Origin: an uncultured Prevotella sp.
Lineage (GTDB): Bacteria > Bacteroidota > Bacteroidia > Bacteroidales > Bacteroidaceae
DNA: 64,000 nt
NCBI GenBank assembly: GCA_900550365.1
Contig: URRR01000010.1
Span: 1 to 64,000 of the forward strand
Reading direction: 5' to 3'
Shown here: positions 27,046-35,743 of the stretch, piece after piece
How positions within the stretch are numbered: position 1 is the first letter of the stretch
Layout of the letters: every line of letters starts with the position of its first letter
The notes under the pieces: generated by a model
The model's database searches: none
What the model was told of the DNA's origin: nothing
What the model saw: only the letters and a program-made list of their open reading frames with translations
Translations under genes and position numbers: made by a program

Positions 27046-28332
27046 TCCCTTATAATAAATATATTGCTGCACCGTTCCCCTTACAAAAATGTACGCTATG
27101 AAGGCCGCCCACAGCCCGTGGTTGGCATAATGGTCGCGTAAGAGATAATAAAGGATGAAGAACGTGGCGGCGGCAGCGGCCATTGAGATGAGCATTCCGC
27201 GCGTCATGGTGCAGCCGATGAACACCCCGTCCCACACGAAAGCCGCCACTCCGGCAAGCGGAATGGCCAAAGCCCAATAATAATATGTATGCGACGCTGC
27301 CACAACTGACGGTTCGTCGGTAAGCAATGACAGGAAAGCGTCGCCCCCGAGACCGTAAACAAGGGTGAAACCGACGGCCAGACCAAAGCCCCAACGGAAC
27401 AGACTGCGCACCGTAAGGTTAAGGGCGGCGACGTTGCGTGCCCCGAAGTAACGGCCGCTGAGCGCCTCGCCGGCGTATGCGAAGCCGTCCATAACGTAAG
27501 AGAAAAGCAGGTAAAACTGCATGAGCAGGGTGTTGACGGCCAGCACGACCTCGCCCTGCCACGAACCGGCGGACGTGAAAAACAGCATGACCGACACCAT
27601 ACAGAGCGTCCGGAAGAAGATGTCGCGGTTGACGTTGAAGAAATGTGCCATGGCCGAACGCCGCCAAAGGCCGTGCGAAGAGAAATGGATGCGCAGCCGC
27701 CCATAGTACTTCGCGCACAGGAACACGGCCATAAGGAAGCCAGCGTACTGCGCGGTAAGCGTGCCGAAGGCCACGCCCTCAACCTTAAGTCCGAACCCGA
27801 AGACGAGCAATGTGCTTGCCGCGATGTTGACAACGTTCTGCACAATGGCGACGGCCATAGGTATGCGTGAGTTCTGCATGCCGATAAACCAGCCCGAGAG
27901 GCTGAACAGTCCGAGCATGGCGGGCGCTCCCCAAATAAGTATGTTGAAGTAAACCGACACGAGCGAGGCCACCTCCGCCGCCGGCTTCATCATCATGAGA
28001 GAAGCTCTCAGCAGTACGGTCTGAAGCGCGATGAGCACAAGTGCGATGGCAAAGGCGATGCCGACAGAGCGCACAAGCATGCGGACAGTCTCGCCAAGGT
28101 CGCGCCGGCCGAGCGCCTGCGACGTCATTCCGCTGGTACCCATGCGCAGAAATCCGAATATCCAGTATATCACGTTGAACGTCATTCCGCCCACGGCGAT
28201 GGCCGCAATGTAAGCGGCGGCGCCGAGATGGCCCACTATTGCCACGTCGACAAGCCCGAGCAGGGGCACCGTAATGTTGCTTACGATTGACGGAAGGGCG
28301 ATGTGAAGTATCTGCTTGTTTATCTTATCCAT
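27025..28332 (-). CDS. MATE family efflux transporter (DinF-like)
   Basis: The 435-aa protein has 12 predicted helices in two homologous halves, the plan of MATE exporters that use sodium or proton gradients to expel cationic compounds. IALPSIVSNITVPLLGLVDVAIVG at the start and YAGEALSGRYFGARN are typical of the DinF branch. Start ATG 28332 is chosen because the -7 box TACTTTTG (complement of 28346-28353) lies across the two longer alternatives, so the mRNA leader is only about 8 nt. It faces away from a second MATE gene at 28812. The substrate cannot be told from sequence. Confidence 0.88.
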   Translation of the reverse strand: MDKINKQILHIALPSIVSNITVPLLGLVDVAIVGHLGAAAYIAAIAVGGMTFNVIYWIFGFLRMGTSGMTSQALGRRDLGETVRMLVRSVGIAFAIALVLIALQTVLLRASLMMMKPAAEVASLVSVYFNILIWGAPAMLGLFSLSGWFIGMQNSRIPMAVAIVQNVVNIAASTLLVFGFGLKVEGVAFGTLTAQYAGFLMAVFLCAKYYGRLRIHFSSHGLWRRSAMAHFFNVNRDIFFRTLCMVSVMLFFTSAGSWQGEVVLAVNTLLMQFYLLFSYVMDGFAYAGEALSGRYFGARNVAALNLTVRSLFRWGFGLAVGFTLVYGLGGDAFLSLLTDEPSVVAASHTYYYWALAIPLAGVAAFVWDGVFIGCTMTRGMLISMAAAAATFFILYYLLRDHYANHGLWAAFIAYIFVRGTVQQYIYYKGKDKSEK

Positions 28333-28345
28333 AGCTATTAGCATG

Positions 28346-28353
28346 CAAAAGTA
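28346..28353 (-). promoter_or_regulatory. -7 promoter box of the 27025-28332 MATE gene
   Basis: Its complement TACTTTTG matches TAnnTTTG and sits 13 bp before the chosen start codon. Confidence 0.55.
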
Positions 28354-28402
28354 ATTATTATTTTCGGATAACGGGCAGACGGGGCGCAATAAGTTGATTT
28401 GC

Positions 28403-28542
28403 GAAAGGCCGTCTTTTGAAAAGTAGTTAAAGAAGTTATAGAAGTTATCACGCCCTGCGGGCGTTAGAAGTTAAAGCCGTATGTTTTGATGTTTGCAATG
28501 CATATATGCCTTAACTTTATACACCTGAACTGCGGATGAACC
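28403..28542. repeat. 134-bp dispersed repeat, copy A, with a single 22-bp unit
   Basis: A lone 22-bp unit (28403-28424) leads into 28409-28542, which matches 42466-42599 over the full 134 bp at roughly 90% identity by eye. Contents: tandem AGAAGTTAT repeats, hairpin CGCCC-TG-CGGGCG, and an ACTGCGGATGAA end at 28529-28540. Confidence 0.85.
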
Positions 28543-28555
28543 CCTTTCACGTTCC

Positions 28556-28643
28556 AAAAGGTGGCCTTTTACAACACAAAAGGTCATCTATTGGACGCTA
28601 AAAGGCCACCTTTTGGAACGTGAAAGGCCACCTTTTAGAACGC
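28556..28643. repeat. 22-bp palindromic repeat array, locus 5 (4 units)
   Basis: Units start at 28556, 28578, 28600 and 28622, between divergent MATE genes. It follows the ACTGCGGATGAA element by 15 bp. Confidence 0.9.
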
Positions 28644-28811
28644 CGTTCGTAACACATTGAATATCAGACAGTTACAATCTATGCCGCCGCAAGGCGAAAA
28701 ACAGGCGGGAAAGCATGCACGGTTTACCGTTTTTTTGAGTAATTTTGCATTGCTTTTCGGGTCAGCGGATTAACTTACGGGCGGTCAGCTGACCTGCTTT
28801 TAATACATGAG

Positions 28812-30149
28812 ATGAGCACACAAGGTGACCTGACACAAGGCGGAATAGCAAGGACGATGCTGCAGTTTACCCTGCCGATGATTGCGGGGGCAATGCTCCA
28901 GCAGTGTTACAACGTGGCCGACACGCTTATCGTGGGACGTTTTGTAGGGCCGGAGGCTCTCGCCGCCGTAGGTTCGGCGTACACTTTAATGGTGTTTATC
29001 ACGTCGATACTGCTCGGCCTGAGCATGGGCAGCGGCACCGTTGTGTCCCTTAAATACGGCGCGGGCGACCTCGAGGGCATGCGCAAGAGCGTCAGCGCGT
29101 CGCTTATCGTCATCGGTTCGGCCACGGTTCTGCTTACGGCCGTGTGCTTTCTGTTCGACGAAGAGATACTCAGACTGCTTCAGGTACCGGCCGACGTTTA
29201 CCCCCTGATGCGCACGTATCTGCTCATCATCTACGGCGGCATCGTCTTCACGTTCCTTTATAACTTCTATGCCTGCATGCTGAGAGCCTTGGGCGACTCG
29301 GTCACTCCGCTGTGGTTTCTGGCCGTTTCGGCAGTGCTCAACATCGTGCTCGACCTTGTTTTCATCCTCGTCTTCGGCTGGGGAGTGGCCGGAGCAGCCT
29401 GGGCAACGGTTATCTCACAAGCCGTTTCGGGCGTAGGCATGATGACTTACACTCTTAACCGGCGCCCCGAACTGCGCGTAAGGCGTGCCGACATCCACGT
29501 AAGCCGCGCCACGCTGAACGAAATAATGCAGTTCTCGATGCTCACCAGCGTGCAGCAATCGGTCATGAACTTCGGCATACTAATGGTGCAGGGCCTCGTC
29601 AACAGCTTCGGAATGTACGTAATGGCGGCGTTCGCGGCAGCCGTAAAGATTGACTCTTTCGCCTATATGCCCGTTCAGGAGTTCGGCAACGCCTTCTCAA
29701 CGTTCATCGCCCAGAACTTCGGAGCAGGCAAGCAGGAGCGCATACGGCGTGGAGTGAGGATTGCAGTAGGCGTGTCGGTGGCTTTCTCGGTAGTCATATC
29801 AGCCTTGGTCTTCATATTTGCAGAGGAGCTGATGATGCTTTTCGTCGACGGCAGCGAGGGTGAGATAATATCCATCGGAGCATGTTATCTGAGGATAGAA
29901 GGCTCGTTTTACGCCCTCATAGGTCTGCTATTCCTGCTCTACGGATACTATCGCGCCGTGCGTATGCCGGCAATGTCGGTTGTGCTGACGGTGCTCTCGC
30001 TGGGCCTGCGCGTGGCTCTGGCTTACTGGCTGGCGTCAATCCCGAGCGTGGGAGTCAACGGAATATGGTGGGCTGTGCCCATAGGCTGGCTGGTAGCCGA
30101 CGCCGTCGGAGTAGGATATTACATCCGGTTAAAAACCAGGAAGAACTGA
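28812..30149 (+). CDS. MATE family efflux transporter (NorM-like)
   Basis: The 445-aa protein shows the MATE plan of 12 helices. It starts TQGGIARTMLQFTLPMIAG and has MLQQCYNVADTLIVGRFVG in helix 2, the most conserved stretch of the family. VQEFGNAFSTFIAQNFGAGK begins the second half. It resembles the MATE gene at 48025 (same N-terminal pattern) more than its divergent neighbour at 27025. A -7 box TAATTTTG lies at 28740-28747. It probably exports a cationic drug or metabolite. Confidence 0.9.
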   Translation: MSTQGDLTQGGIARTMLQFTLPMIAGAMLQQCYNVADTLIVGRFVGPEALAAVGSAYTLMVFITSILLGLSMGSGTVVSLKYGAGDLEGMRKSVSASLIVIGSATVLLTAVCFLFDEEILRLLQVPADVYPLMRTYLLIIYGGIVFTFLYNFYACMLRALGDSVTPLWFLAVSAVLNIVLDLVFILVFGWGVAGAAWATVISQAVSGVGMMTYTLNRRPELRVRRADIHVSRATLNEIMQFSMLTSVQQSVMNFGILMVQGLVNSFGMYVMAAFAAAVKIDSFAYMPVQEFGNAFSTFIAQNFGAGKQERIRRGVRIAVGVSVAFSVVISALVFIFAEELMMLFVDGSEGEIISIGACYLRIEGSFYALIGLLFLLYGYYRAVRMPAMSVVLTVLSLGLRVALAYWLASIPSVGVNGIWWAVPIGWLVADAVGVGYYIRLKTRKN

Positions 30150-30234
30150 GCAATACGCAGAAATGCGCCCAGGCAGGGCGCTCTCAGCGTTTGAATAAGA
30201 CTGGAAATGGCTTAGAATGCAGCATAAATATAAA

Positions 30235-30279
30235 CAGGCCGTTCTTTAAAATGCATGAGACAATAGGCAGAACGGCCTG
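30235..30279. terminator. Intrinsic terminator between convergent genes
   Basis: CAGGCCGTTCT (30235-30245) pairs with AGAACGGCCTG (30269-30279). T-runs are weak on both sides. Confidence 0.6.
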
Positions 30280-30311
30280 ATAATAACAAATCAAAAATAA
30301 TTTTCCGGCGG

Positions 30312-30974
30312 TCAGGAGCCTCTCTTCATTATCTTCTCAAGCGGCTTACACTCATTGTAAACAGTGCTTGTAACAATGTCAGGCAAGTTATTTCTCACGT
30401 TATGTCTGTCTCCGGTAGTGACGTCCTGGGCGTAAGATGATATGCATTCACCGTGATGCCATGTCTCATGGACTATTCTATGAGAGGACGATCTGGTCGC
30501 GTCCATAGTCCAGGTCCCGTCAGGACGGCCTTCTGAATCAAAGCGTCCTGTCAGCGTCTCATTATTAAACTCATACCTGACATCGCCTATCAGATGACCG
30601 TTACGCATCATGCCGGTCACCGTTATCTCGCCTTTGGTGAATCCAAGCGAGCGCGCCCGGCACACTGAACGGTAACAATAATTGCCGACACGATGACCGC
30701 CCGAATACTGGACGGTAAGCCTACGGTTGATGCCATGCCCTTTATAACAGAATGTCCAGAGCCCTTCTTTTGTTCCACTGTTGAATAGTCCTTGCGCTGT
30801 TTCGGTAACTTTGCCTTTCGGTACAGTAAAATATGTTCTCGAGAACCAGAACTTTCCGTCATATATACGGCCGTCAGGAGAATCATCATAAAAGTAAACC
30901 GCGTATCCGTCATGATATTTCCCTGAATAGCAACGACTTCCGTTAGGATACTCCCGACTTGTGTTCATTACCAT
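30312..30974 (-). CDS. Unknown protein with MORN/YwqK-like repeats
   Basis: I do not recognise a named family. The roughly 220-aa product carries short repeats of the kind NGSRCYSGKYHDGYAVYFYDD, KEGLWTFCYKGHG, GHLIGDVRYEFNNETLTGRF and GRPDGTWTMDATR. This G-x-W/Y-x-x-x-Y/F pattern is like MORN or YwqK repeats, which form beta-hairpin ladders. No signal peptide or membrane helix is clear. ATG 30974 or 30968 is likely; the longer frame opens with GTG at 31043, inside the upstream hairpin region. A structured leader of about 300 nt precedes it, so its expression may be controlled through RNA. Confidence 0.6.
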   Translation of the reverse strand: MVMNTSREYPNGSRCYSGKYHDGYAVYFYDDSPDGRIYDGKFWFSRTYFTVPKGKVTETAQGLFNSGTKEGLWTFCYKGHGINRRLTVQYSGGHRVGNYCYRSVCRARSLGFTKGEITVTGMMRNGHLIGDVRYEFNNETLTGRFDSEGRPDGTWTMDATRSSSHRIVHETWHHGECISSYAQDVTTGDRHNVRNNLPDIVTSTVYNECKPLEKIMKRGS

Positions 30975-31044
30975 CCCGAGGCGTTTAAACAACATCCAAA
31001 AATCAATTAACTGCATGCAACTAATTACCAGCTCCCCGGCCACT

Positions 31045-31273
31045 TAGGAGCATTATTAACATAGCCACGAAGCGTGGGGCCGATAATGCCATGTCTATGA
31101 TGAAGGTCCTAGGAAAACCCAAAAGAGAGATATAGCCGTAGCGGCCCACGCCAAACGTGAGAACCACCATGCCCTAATCTCTCTTTTACATGAAAATTTC
31201 CTAGGTTTTCATCATCGAGAAAAGCATTGCGCTTCTGAGTCCAATTATGTCTTAAAAGGGCATAAGCCCAATC
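31045..31273 (-). ncRNA. Highly structured leader or small RNA
   Basis: Several nested stems are visible. ATGATGAAGGTCCTAGGAAA (31097-31116) pairs with 31197-31215 with one bulge. AAAGAGAGAT (31122-31131) pairs with ATCTCTCTTT (31177-31186). GCATTAT (31050-31056) pairs with ATAATGC (31083-31089), with CCACG/CGTGG inside, and GGGC-ATAA-GCCC lies at 31258-31269. A -7 box TATATTTG (complement of 31280-31287) on the minus strand would start a transcript near 31273 that includes all of them and runs into the unknown gene at 30974. No match to tmRNA, RNase P RNA or SRP RNA was recognised. Confidence 0.5.
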
Positions 31274-31320
31274 TTGTTGCAAATATACATGTTTTTCTGC
31301 AAATAAAAGAAAACATATAA

Positions 31321-31437
31321 AAAAATTAAGAGTTAAGAGCGGGGAAAATAAGAATTAAGAGTTAAGAATTAAGAAAACATGTATTGTGGCGGGAAGGCCG
31401 TCTTTCTTAATTCCTAACTCTTAATTCTTAACTATAG
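31321..31437. repeat. Degenerate 7-bp repeats (TTAAGAG/TTAAGAA), inverted pair
   Basis: Heptamers at 31325-31375 face reverse complements at 31407-31434, ending at the typA stop. This likely forms the typA terminator. Confidence 0.75.
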
Positions 31438-31445
31438 AAATGAGC

Positions 31446-33248
31446 TTATTGCTTGTTGGCGCGCTTGCGTTCGTTATGGTCAAGTATTATCTTACGCATG
31501 CGCATCGACTTCGGAGTAACCTCCACCAGTTCGTCTTCCTTGATATATTCAAGGGCTTCTTCAAGTGAGAGAACGGTGCGGGGGATGATACGTGCCTTGT
31601 CGTCAGAACCGCTGGCACGGGTGTTAGTCAACTGCTTTGCCTTGGTAACGTTTACCACGAGGTCGTTATCGTGAACGTGCTCGCCCACAACCTCGCCGGC
31701 ATAGACCTCCTCGCCCGGGTCGATGAAGAACTTTCCGCGGTCCTGAAGCTTGTCTATCGAGTAAGCATAGGCCGTGCCCGTCTCCATTGCTATCATGCTG
31801 CCGTTTACGCGGCGGCTGATGTCTCCCTTATAAGGCTGATACTCCTTGAAGCGGTGAGCCATGATAGCCTCACCCTGACTGGCGGTGAGCACGTTGGTAC
31901 GCAGACCGATGATGCCTCGCGAAGGTATGTCAAACTCAATGTTTACGCGGTCGGCCTGGGTCTCCATTGACGTCATCTCGCCCTTGCGGCGGGTAACCAT
32001 GTCAATCATCTTGCTGGCAAACTCTTCGGGCACGTTTATCGTGAGGTCTTCTATCGGCTCACATTTCACGCCGTCAATCTCCTTATAAATAACCTGCGGC
32101 TGGCCTACCTGAAGCTCATATCCCTCACGGCGCATTGTCTCGATGAGCACCGAGAGATGCAGCACTCCGCGTCCGCTGACAATCCACTTGTCAGTAGCGT
32201 CACCGAAGGGAGCCACGCGCAGGGCGAGATTCTTCTCCAGTTCCTTCTGCAGACGGTCGTTGATATGGCGGCTGGTGACGAATTTTCCCTCCTTGCCGAA
32301 GAACGGTGAGTCGTTGATAGTGAACAGCATGCTCATCGTAGGCTCGTCAATAGCGATAGGAGGCAGCGGCTCTGGGTTCTCAAAGTCGCAGATAGTGTCG
32401 CCTATCTCGAAGTGCTCAAGACCTATGATAGCGCAGATGTCGCCGCTTGATACGCTTGGAGTCTTGACGTGGCCCATGCCCTCAAAGGTATGCAGCTCCT
32501 TTATTTTAGTCTTCTCCTGAGAGCCGTCGCGGTGGCATATCGTGACGTTCATGCCCTCGGTAAGCGTGCCGCGGTGGACACGGCCCACGGCGATGCGGCC
32601 TGTATAGCTTGAGTAATCAAGACTGGTTATCAGCATCTGAGGAGTGCCCTCAAGCGTTTTCGGCGCGGGGATAACCTCTACAATCTTGTCAAGCAGGTAG
32701 TTGATGTTGTCAGTCGGGGTCTTATAGTCCTCGCCCATCCAGCCGTTCTTGGCCGAGCCATACACCACGGGGAAGTCGAGCTGGTCCTCAGTGGCGTTGA
32801 GCGAGAACATCAGGTCGAACACCATCTCGTACACTTCCTCGGGGCGGCAGTTGGGCTTGTCAACCTTGTTGACCACCACGATAGGCTTCAGACCTATCTG
32901 CAGAGCCTTCTGCAGCACGAAACGCGTCTGCGGCATCGGTCCCTCGAAGGCGTCGACGAGCAGCAGACAGCCGTCGGCCATGTTGAGAACGCGCTCCACC
33001 TCACCGCCGAAATCAGAGTGTCCCGGAGTGTCTATGATGTTTATCTTAGTTCCTTTCCAGTTTATCGAAACGTTTTTAGAAAGAATGGTTATGCCTCGTT
33101 CACGCTCAAGGTCGTTGCTGTCCAACACCTGGCCGCTCAAGTCCTGCCCGTCACGGAACAGGTTACCGGCCAACATCATCTTGTCCACAAGCGTCGTCTT
33201 GCCGTGGTCTACGTGGGCGATAATCGCTATGTTTCTGATATCTTGCAT
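31446..33248 (-). CDS. typA: Translational GTPase TypA/BipA
   Basis: TypA is a ribosome-binding GTPase related to EF-G that aids ribosome assembly and translation under stress. The 600-aa product has the complete GTPase core: AHVDHGKTTLVDKM (P-loop), DTPGHSDFGGEVERVL (switch II), NKVDKP and a GSAKNGW element. Domains II, III and V follow, with RGIIGLRTNVLTASQGEAI, and a lysine/arginine-rich C-terminus (LDHNERKRANKQ) fits the BipA-specific tail. A -7 box TAATTTTG (complement of 33273-33280) lies 25 bp upstream. Confidence 0.97.
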   Translation of the reverse strand: MQDIRNIAIIAHVDHGKTTLVDKMMLAGNLFRDGQDLSGQVLDSNDLERERGITILSKNVSINWKGTKINIIDTPGHSDFGGEVERVLNMADGCLLLVDAFEGPMPQTRFVLQKALQIGLKPIVVVNKVDKPNCRPEEVYEMVFDLMFSLNATEDQLDFPVVYGSAKNGWMGEDYKTPTDNINYLLDKIVEVIPAPKTLEGTPQMLITSLDYSSYTGRIAVGRVHRGTLTEGMNVTICHRDGSQEKTKIKELHTFEGMGHVKTPSVSSGDICAIIGLEHFEIGDTICDFENPEPLPPIAIDEPTMSMLFTINDSPFFGKEGKFVTSRHINDRLQKELEKNLALRVAPFGDATDKWIVSGRGVLHLSVLIETMRREGYELQVGQPQVIYKEIDGVKCEPIEDLTINVPEEFASKMIDMVTRRKGEMTSMETQADRVNIEFDIPSRGIIGLRTNVLTASQGEAIMAHRFKEYQPYKGDISRRVNGSMIAMETGTAYAYSIDKLQDRGKFFIDPGEEVYAGEVVGEHVHDNDLVVNVTKAKQLTNTRASGSDDKARIIPRTVLSLEEALEYIKEDELVEVTPKSMRMRKIILDHNERKRANKQ

Positions 33249-33272
33249 ACTAATACCTTAATAAATCGGGTG

Positions 33273-33280
33273 CAAAATTA
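33273..33280 (-). promoter_or_regulatory. -7 promoter box of typA
   Basis: Complement TAATTTTG, a full match to TAnnTTTG. Heptamer repeats (TTAAGAA) lie just upstream at 33290-33320. Confidence 0.5.
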
Positions 33281-33344
33281 CATTATTTAATTAAGAATTA
33301 AGAATTAAGAATTAAGAAAATTGCATTACAGCGTGTATTAATTG

Positions 33345-33578
33345 GGTTCATCCGCAGTTCCGGTACATGGAACAAGATGACAGATGCAGCCATAAGTACC
33401 CTCTTGTAGGGACATTATTTATAATGTCCGAACGCCACAAAGAGGGCGTATGAACCACAATTCCGCTTGCGGTATGTTTCTCCGAAACATTCGGACATAA
33501 TGGAATTATGCCCCTACAAAAGGGGGCTTTTATGCTGTTTAAGAATTGAATGTAATACGTCTGAACTGCGGATGAACC
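33345..33578. repeat. 234-bp MITE-like element with 16-bp terminal inverted repeats
   Basis: GGTTCATCCGCAGTTC (33345-33360) and its exact complement GAACTGCGGATGAACC (33563-33578) form the ends. An inner imperfect inverted repeat of about 36 bp (33399-33434 against 33489-33527) contains TTGTAGGGRCATWAT-type sequence. No transposase is encoded, as expected of a non-autonomous element. The ends are the same ACTGCGGATGAA motif found singly elsewhere. Confidence 0.7.
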
Positions 33579-33789
33579 ATTAACAGACACAACATGCGCC
33601 ATGACACGCCGCCATGACGGACACTGACGTGGCTCAGACCCGCCGCAGCATGATTTACAAAACGTAAGCAACGGCGGGCACGGGCATATCATTATGTCAG
33701 ACAGAAAACATCAATGGTTTTCCGCAATCTGGCCGGCGCGGCGGCTTCCGGCAGCCTCCTTCGCTGCCGTTGACAGCCTCCGGCAACGC

Positions 33790-33921
33790 CGCCGACGGTC
33801 TTCCGCCGTACTATTGACGGCCTTTTAGAAAGCAAAAGGTGGCCTTTTAGAGTCCAGACAACGGCCTTTCGCCCTCCGTTTTGCGGCCTTTTCATGCTTA
33901 AAACACGGCCTTTCACGGCTT
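33790..33921. repeat. 22-bp palindromic repeat array, locus 6 (6 units, decayed)
   Basis: Units start at 33790, 33812, 33834, 33856, 33878 and 33900, possibly with a seventh at 33922. Most keep the right arm GGCCTTT and have lost the left A tract, yet the 22-bp register is unbroken. Confidence 0.8.
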
Positions 33922-34219
33922 TTCAGACGCCGATTTATTGCACAACATCGCATACATCAGCCGTAAACATCTGACGTATTGCACTTTAACTTTGCACACG
34001 ATTTCCTGCCGTTTTTCCGCCCACGGGAAAAGTTTTGCCAAATATCGCAAAATAAAAGGCTTAACCAAAATCAGCATGTTAGTATATTTTACGTTTTATA
34101 AGCAAAACGTCAGAACGCACATTATACGGCAAAACGATGAACAAAAGGCCAGACATTAAACAAATGTTAAATACAAAATAAACATCCGGCATAAGTGGCT
34201 GATATTAAGAAAAATGCGT
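33922..34219. other. AT-rich intergenic DNA upstream of rpsO
   Basis: No supported gene. Short open frames here lack family resemblance and cross the promoter region. Confidence 0.5.
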
Positions 34220-34334
34220 ACCTTTGCACCCGCAATCCGGAAAATCCGGTGCATTCGACGACGGGCACGCCCGTGATTAAGGCGCAATCCGTCAGAAGGA
34301 TGTAATTAAAAACTTTTTAATCAATCACAAACAA
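34220..34334 (+). promoter_or_regulatory. rpsO promoter and structured leader
   Basis: TACCTTTG (34220-34227) is the -7 box. The leader of about 100 nt has two small hairpins, ATCCGGAAAATCCGGT and ACGGGC-AC-GCCCGT, ahead of the start codon. S15 represses its own mRNA in several bacteria through leader structures, so autoregulation is plausible. Confidence 0.5.
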
Positions 34335-34604
34335 ATGTATTTAGATTCAGCAAAAAAACAGGAAATCTTCGGCAAGTACGGAACGTCTAACACTGATACC
34401 GGTTCTGCAGAGAGCCAGATAGCATTGTTCTCTTACCGTATTGCCCACCTGACCGAGCACCTTAAGAAGAACCACAAGGACCACGTAACACAGCGTTCGC
34501 TGACTATCCTTGTAGGTAAGCGCCGCCGCATGCTTGACTATCTGTACAAGCGCGACATCGAGCGTTACCGTGCTATAATCAAGGCTCTTGGTCTGCGCCG
34601 CTAA
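34335..34604 (+). CDS. rpsO: 30S ribosomal protein S15
   Basis: S15 binds 16S rRNA early in assembly of the small-subunit platform and contacts the large subunit. The 89-aa product has the standard length and motifs: GKYGTSNTDTGSAESQIAL, RIAHLTEHLKKNHKDH and VGKRRRMLDYLYKRD. It has its own promoter and terminator. No pnp gene follows, unlike the enterobacterial arrangement. Confidence 0.98.
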   Translation: MYLDSAKKQEIFGKYGTSNTDTGSAESQIALFSYRIAHLTEHLKKNHKDHVTQRSLTILVGKRRRMLDYLYKRDIERYRAIIKALGLRR

Positions 34605-34640
34605 TAACAGCAGGGAAGAATATTCTAAAAAAGCAAAAAC

Positions 34641-34674
34641 AAACGCCCGGACACGTCAAGCTGTCCGGGCGTTT
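34641..34674 (+). terminator. Intrinsic terminator of rpsO
   Basis: AAACGCCCGGACA (34641-34653) pairs with TGTCCGGGCGTTT (34662-34674). Confidence 0.9.
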
Positions 34675-34689
34675 ATTGTATCATAATGC

Positions 34690-34962
34690 TCATCCGGCCT
34701 TGACAATGAGCTGATGTATGCCCTGAATGCTGGCAATAATGATAAATGCCGAATATAAAAGCCTGAATATCCGGCGCTTTCCTTTCGACTCCCTGATATG
34801 CAGATAGAGGTCTATCACGCCCTCGATGATGCATAATGCCGAACCGACAATGAACAACACAGGGCTAAAATCAATAACTCTTATTAAAACAAATATACAA
34901 AAGGCTATCGTCGACAGCCAATCGAGTAATTCAAACCGTGCATTTGCTTTCATTTCATACAT
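34690..34962 (-). CDS. Small three-helix membrane protein, unknown
   Basis: The 90-aa product has hydrophobic segments at about residues 13-31, 34-56 and 66-86. A basic loop RESKGKRRIFR separates helices 2 and 3. I know no named family. GKRRI is shared with the segment after the stop codon of the gene at 35834, so these are probably paralogues. It is the last of four such genes on this strand. Confidence 0.6.
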   Translation of the reverse strand: MYEMKANARFELLDWLSTIAFCIFVLIRVIDFSPVLFIVGSALCIIEGVIDLYLHIRESKGKRRIFRLLYSAFIIIASIQGIHQLIVKAG

Positions 34963-35181
34963 CTGAAAATTGATACGTTGAATACATCACAGACAACTGC
35001 GTTTTAACTGTGTACTAATATACGATAAAACGTTTTACTTATCAAAAAAAATATGCCTTTTGAGATGAAATCAGATACTTATAAAACATTATTTATCTGA
35101 GTTTTCAACCCAAACAGACCTATAAGCCTGACTGAAAACTGAATATCTGCCAGACCATATTAACCTAAAATAACAACAAAA
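34963..35181. other. Intergenic gap within the small membrane protein cluster
   Basis: AT-rich, no reading frame or strong hairpin seen. Its length leaves room for a separate promoter for the 34690 gene. Confidence 0.4.
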
Positions 35182-35433
35182 TCACACATACGGCAGCGCC
35201 GTAAACAAGCCTCCGGCTGCCAAGACAATAAGATAGAGCACGAGACGGGGGCTCTTAAGGCTGTCGCGGCACAGCAGAGAAAGCACCGTGCCGAGGCATC
35301 CCGTAAGCATGAGAACAAGCGAGACGGCTGTATAATAACGCGAGCCGAACATTGAAAAGCTTATTACGAGAAGGGCCGCAAGCAGAATATATACGGCGAC
35401 AACCAGCCAGGCGAGTACTGATTCCTTTTTCAT
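35182..35433 (-). CDS. Small three-helix membrane protein, unknown
   Basis: The 83-aa product has hydrophobic segments at about residues 6-27, 33-54 and 63-83, with a short charged loop RDSLKSPR before the last. It starts 12 bp after the next small membrane gene (35446-35709), so the two are co-transcribed. No signal peptide cleavage site, no cysteine pair, no known motif. Confidence 0.65.
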   Translation of the reverse strand: MKKESVLAWLVVAVYILLAALLVISFSMFGSRYYTAVSLVLMLTGCLGTVLSLLCRDSLKSPRLVLYLIVLAAGGLFTALPYV

Positions 35434-35445
35434 AGACCGTTTAAA

Positions 35446-35709
35446 TTAATTCCACCATCCGCCGACTATCCCCCAGATAACGGCCACAAGACCTATCAGA
35501 GCGTCAATACCGCAGATATAGACGTAATTCTCAGGCCGCCCGTTACGCGTCAGCAGGGCGTGAGCCACACCGGCAACGCCGAACACAAGCAGCAGAATTG
35601 AGCTGGTTACCGACAGCCACTTGATGTCAAGCGCCACGGCGGCAATGATGAATACCGTCATGAAAAGCATGTCGGCGTAATAGAAAAACTTAACAAGAAA
35701 ACTGTTCAT
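35446..35709 (-). CDS. Small three-helix membrane protein, unknown
   Basis: The 87-aa product has hydrophobic segments at about residues 6-28, 30-54 and 64-86, with loop TRNGRPENYV. The plan matches its neighbours. It ends in GGWWN. Function unknown. Confidence 0.65.
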   Translation of the reverse strand: MNSFLVKFFYYADMLFMTVFIIAAVALDIKWLSVTSSILLLVFGVAGVAHALLTRNGRPENYVYICGIDALIGLVAVIWGIVGGWWN

Positions 35710-35743
35710 AGCGGTTAATTTATAGGTTTAACGTCATTTTTTA

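Noticed and set aside
31045..31273. Retron msr/msd or tmRNA
   Set aside because: No reverse transcriptase is encoded nearby, and no tRNA-like acceptor or tag reading frame was found.
33348..33692. 114-codon minus-strand frame
   Set aside because: It runs through the MITE-like element, and its sequence reflects the inverted repeats rather than a protein.
33692..33916. 74-codon frame with a repeating peptide pattern
   Set aside because: It is a by-product of the 22-bp array: three units are 66 bp, so any open frame repeats every 22 residues. The array is not conserved in frame.
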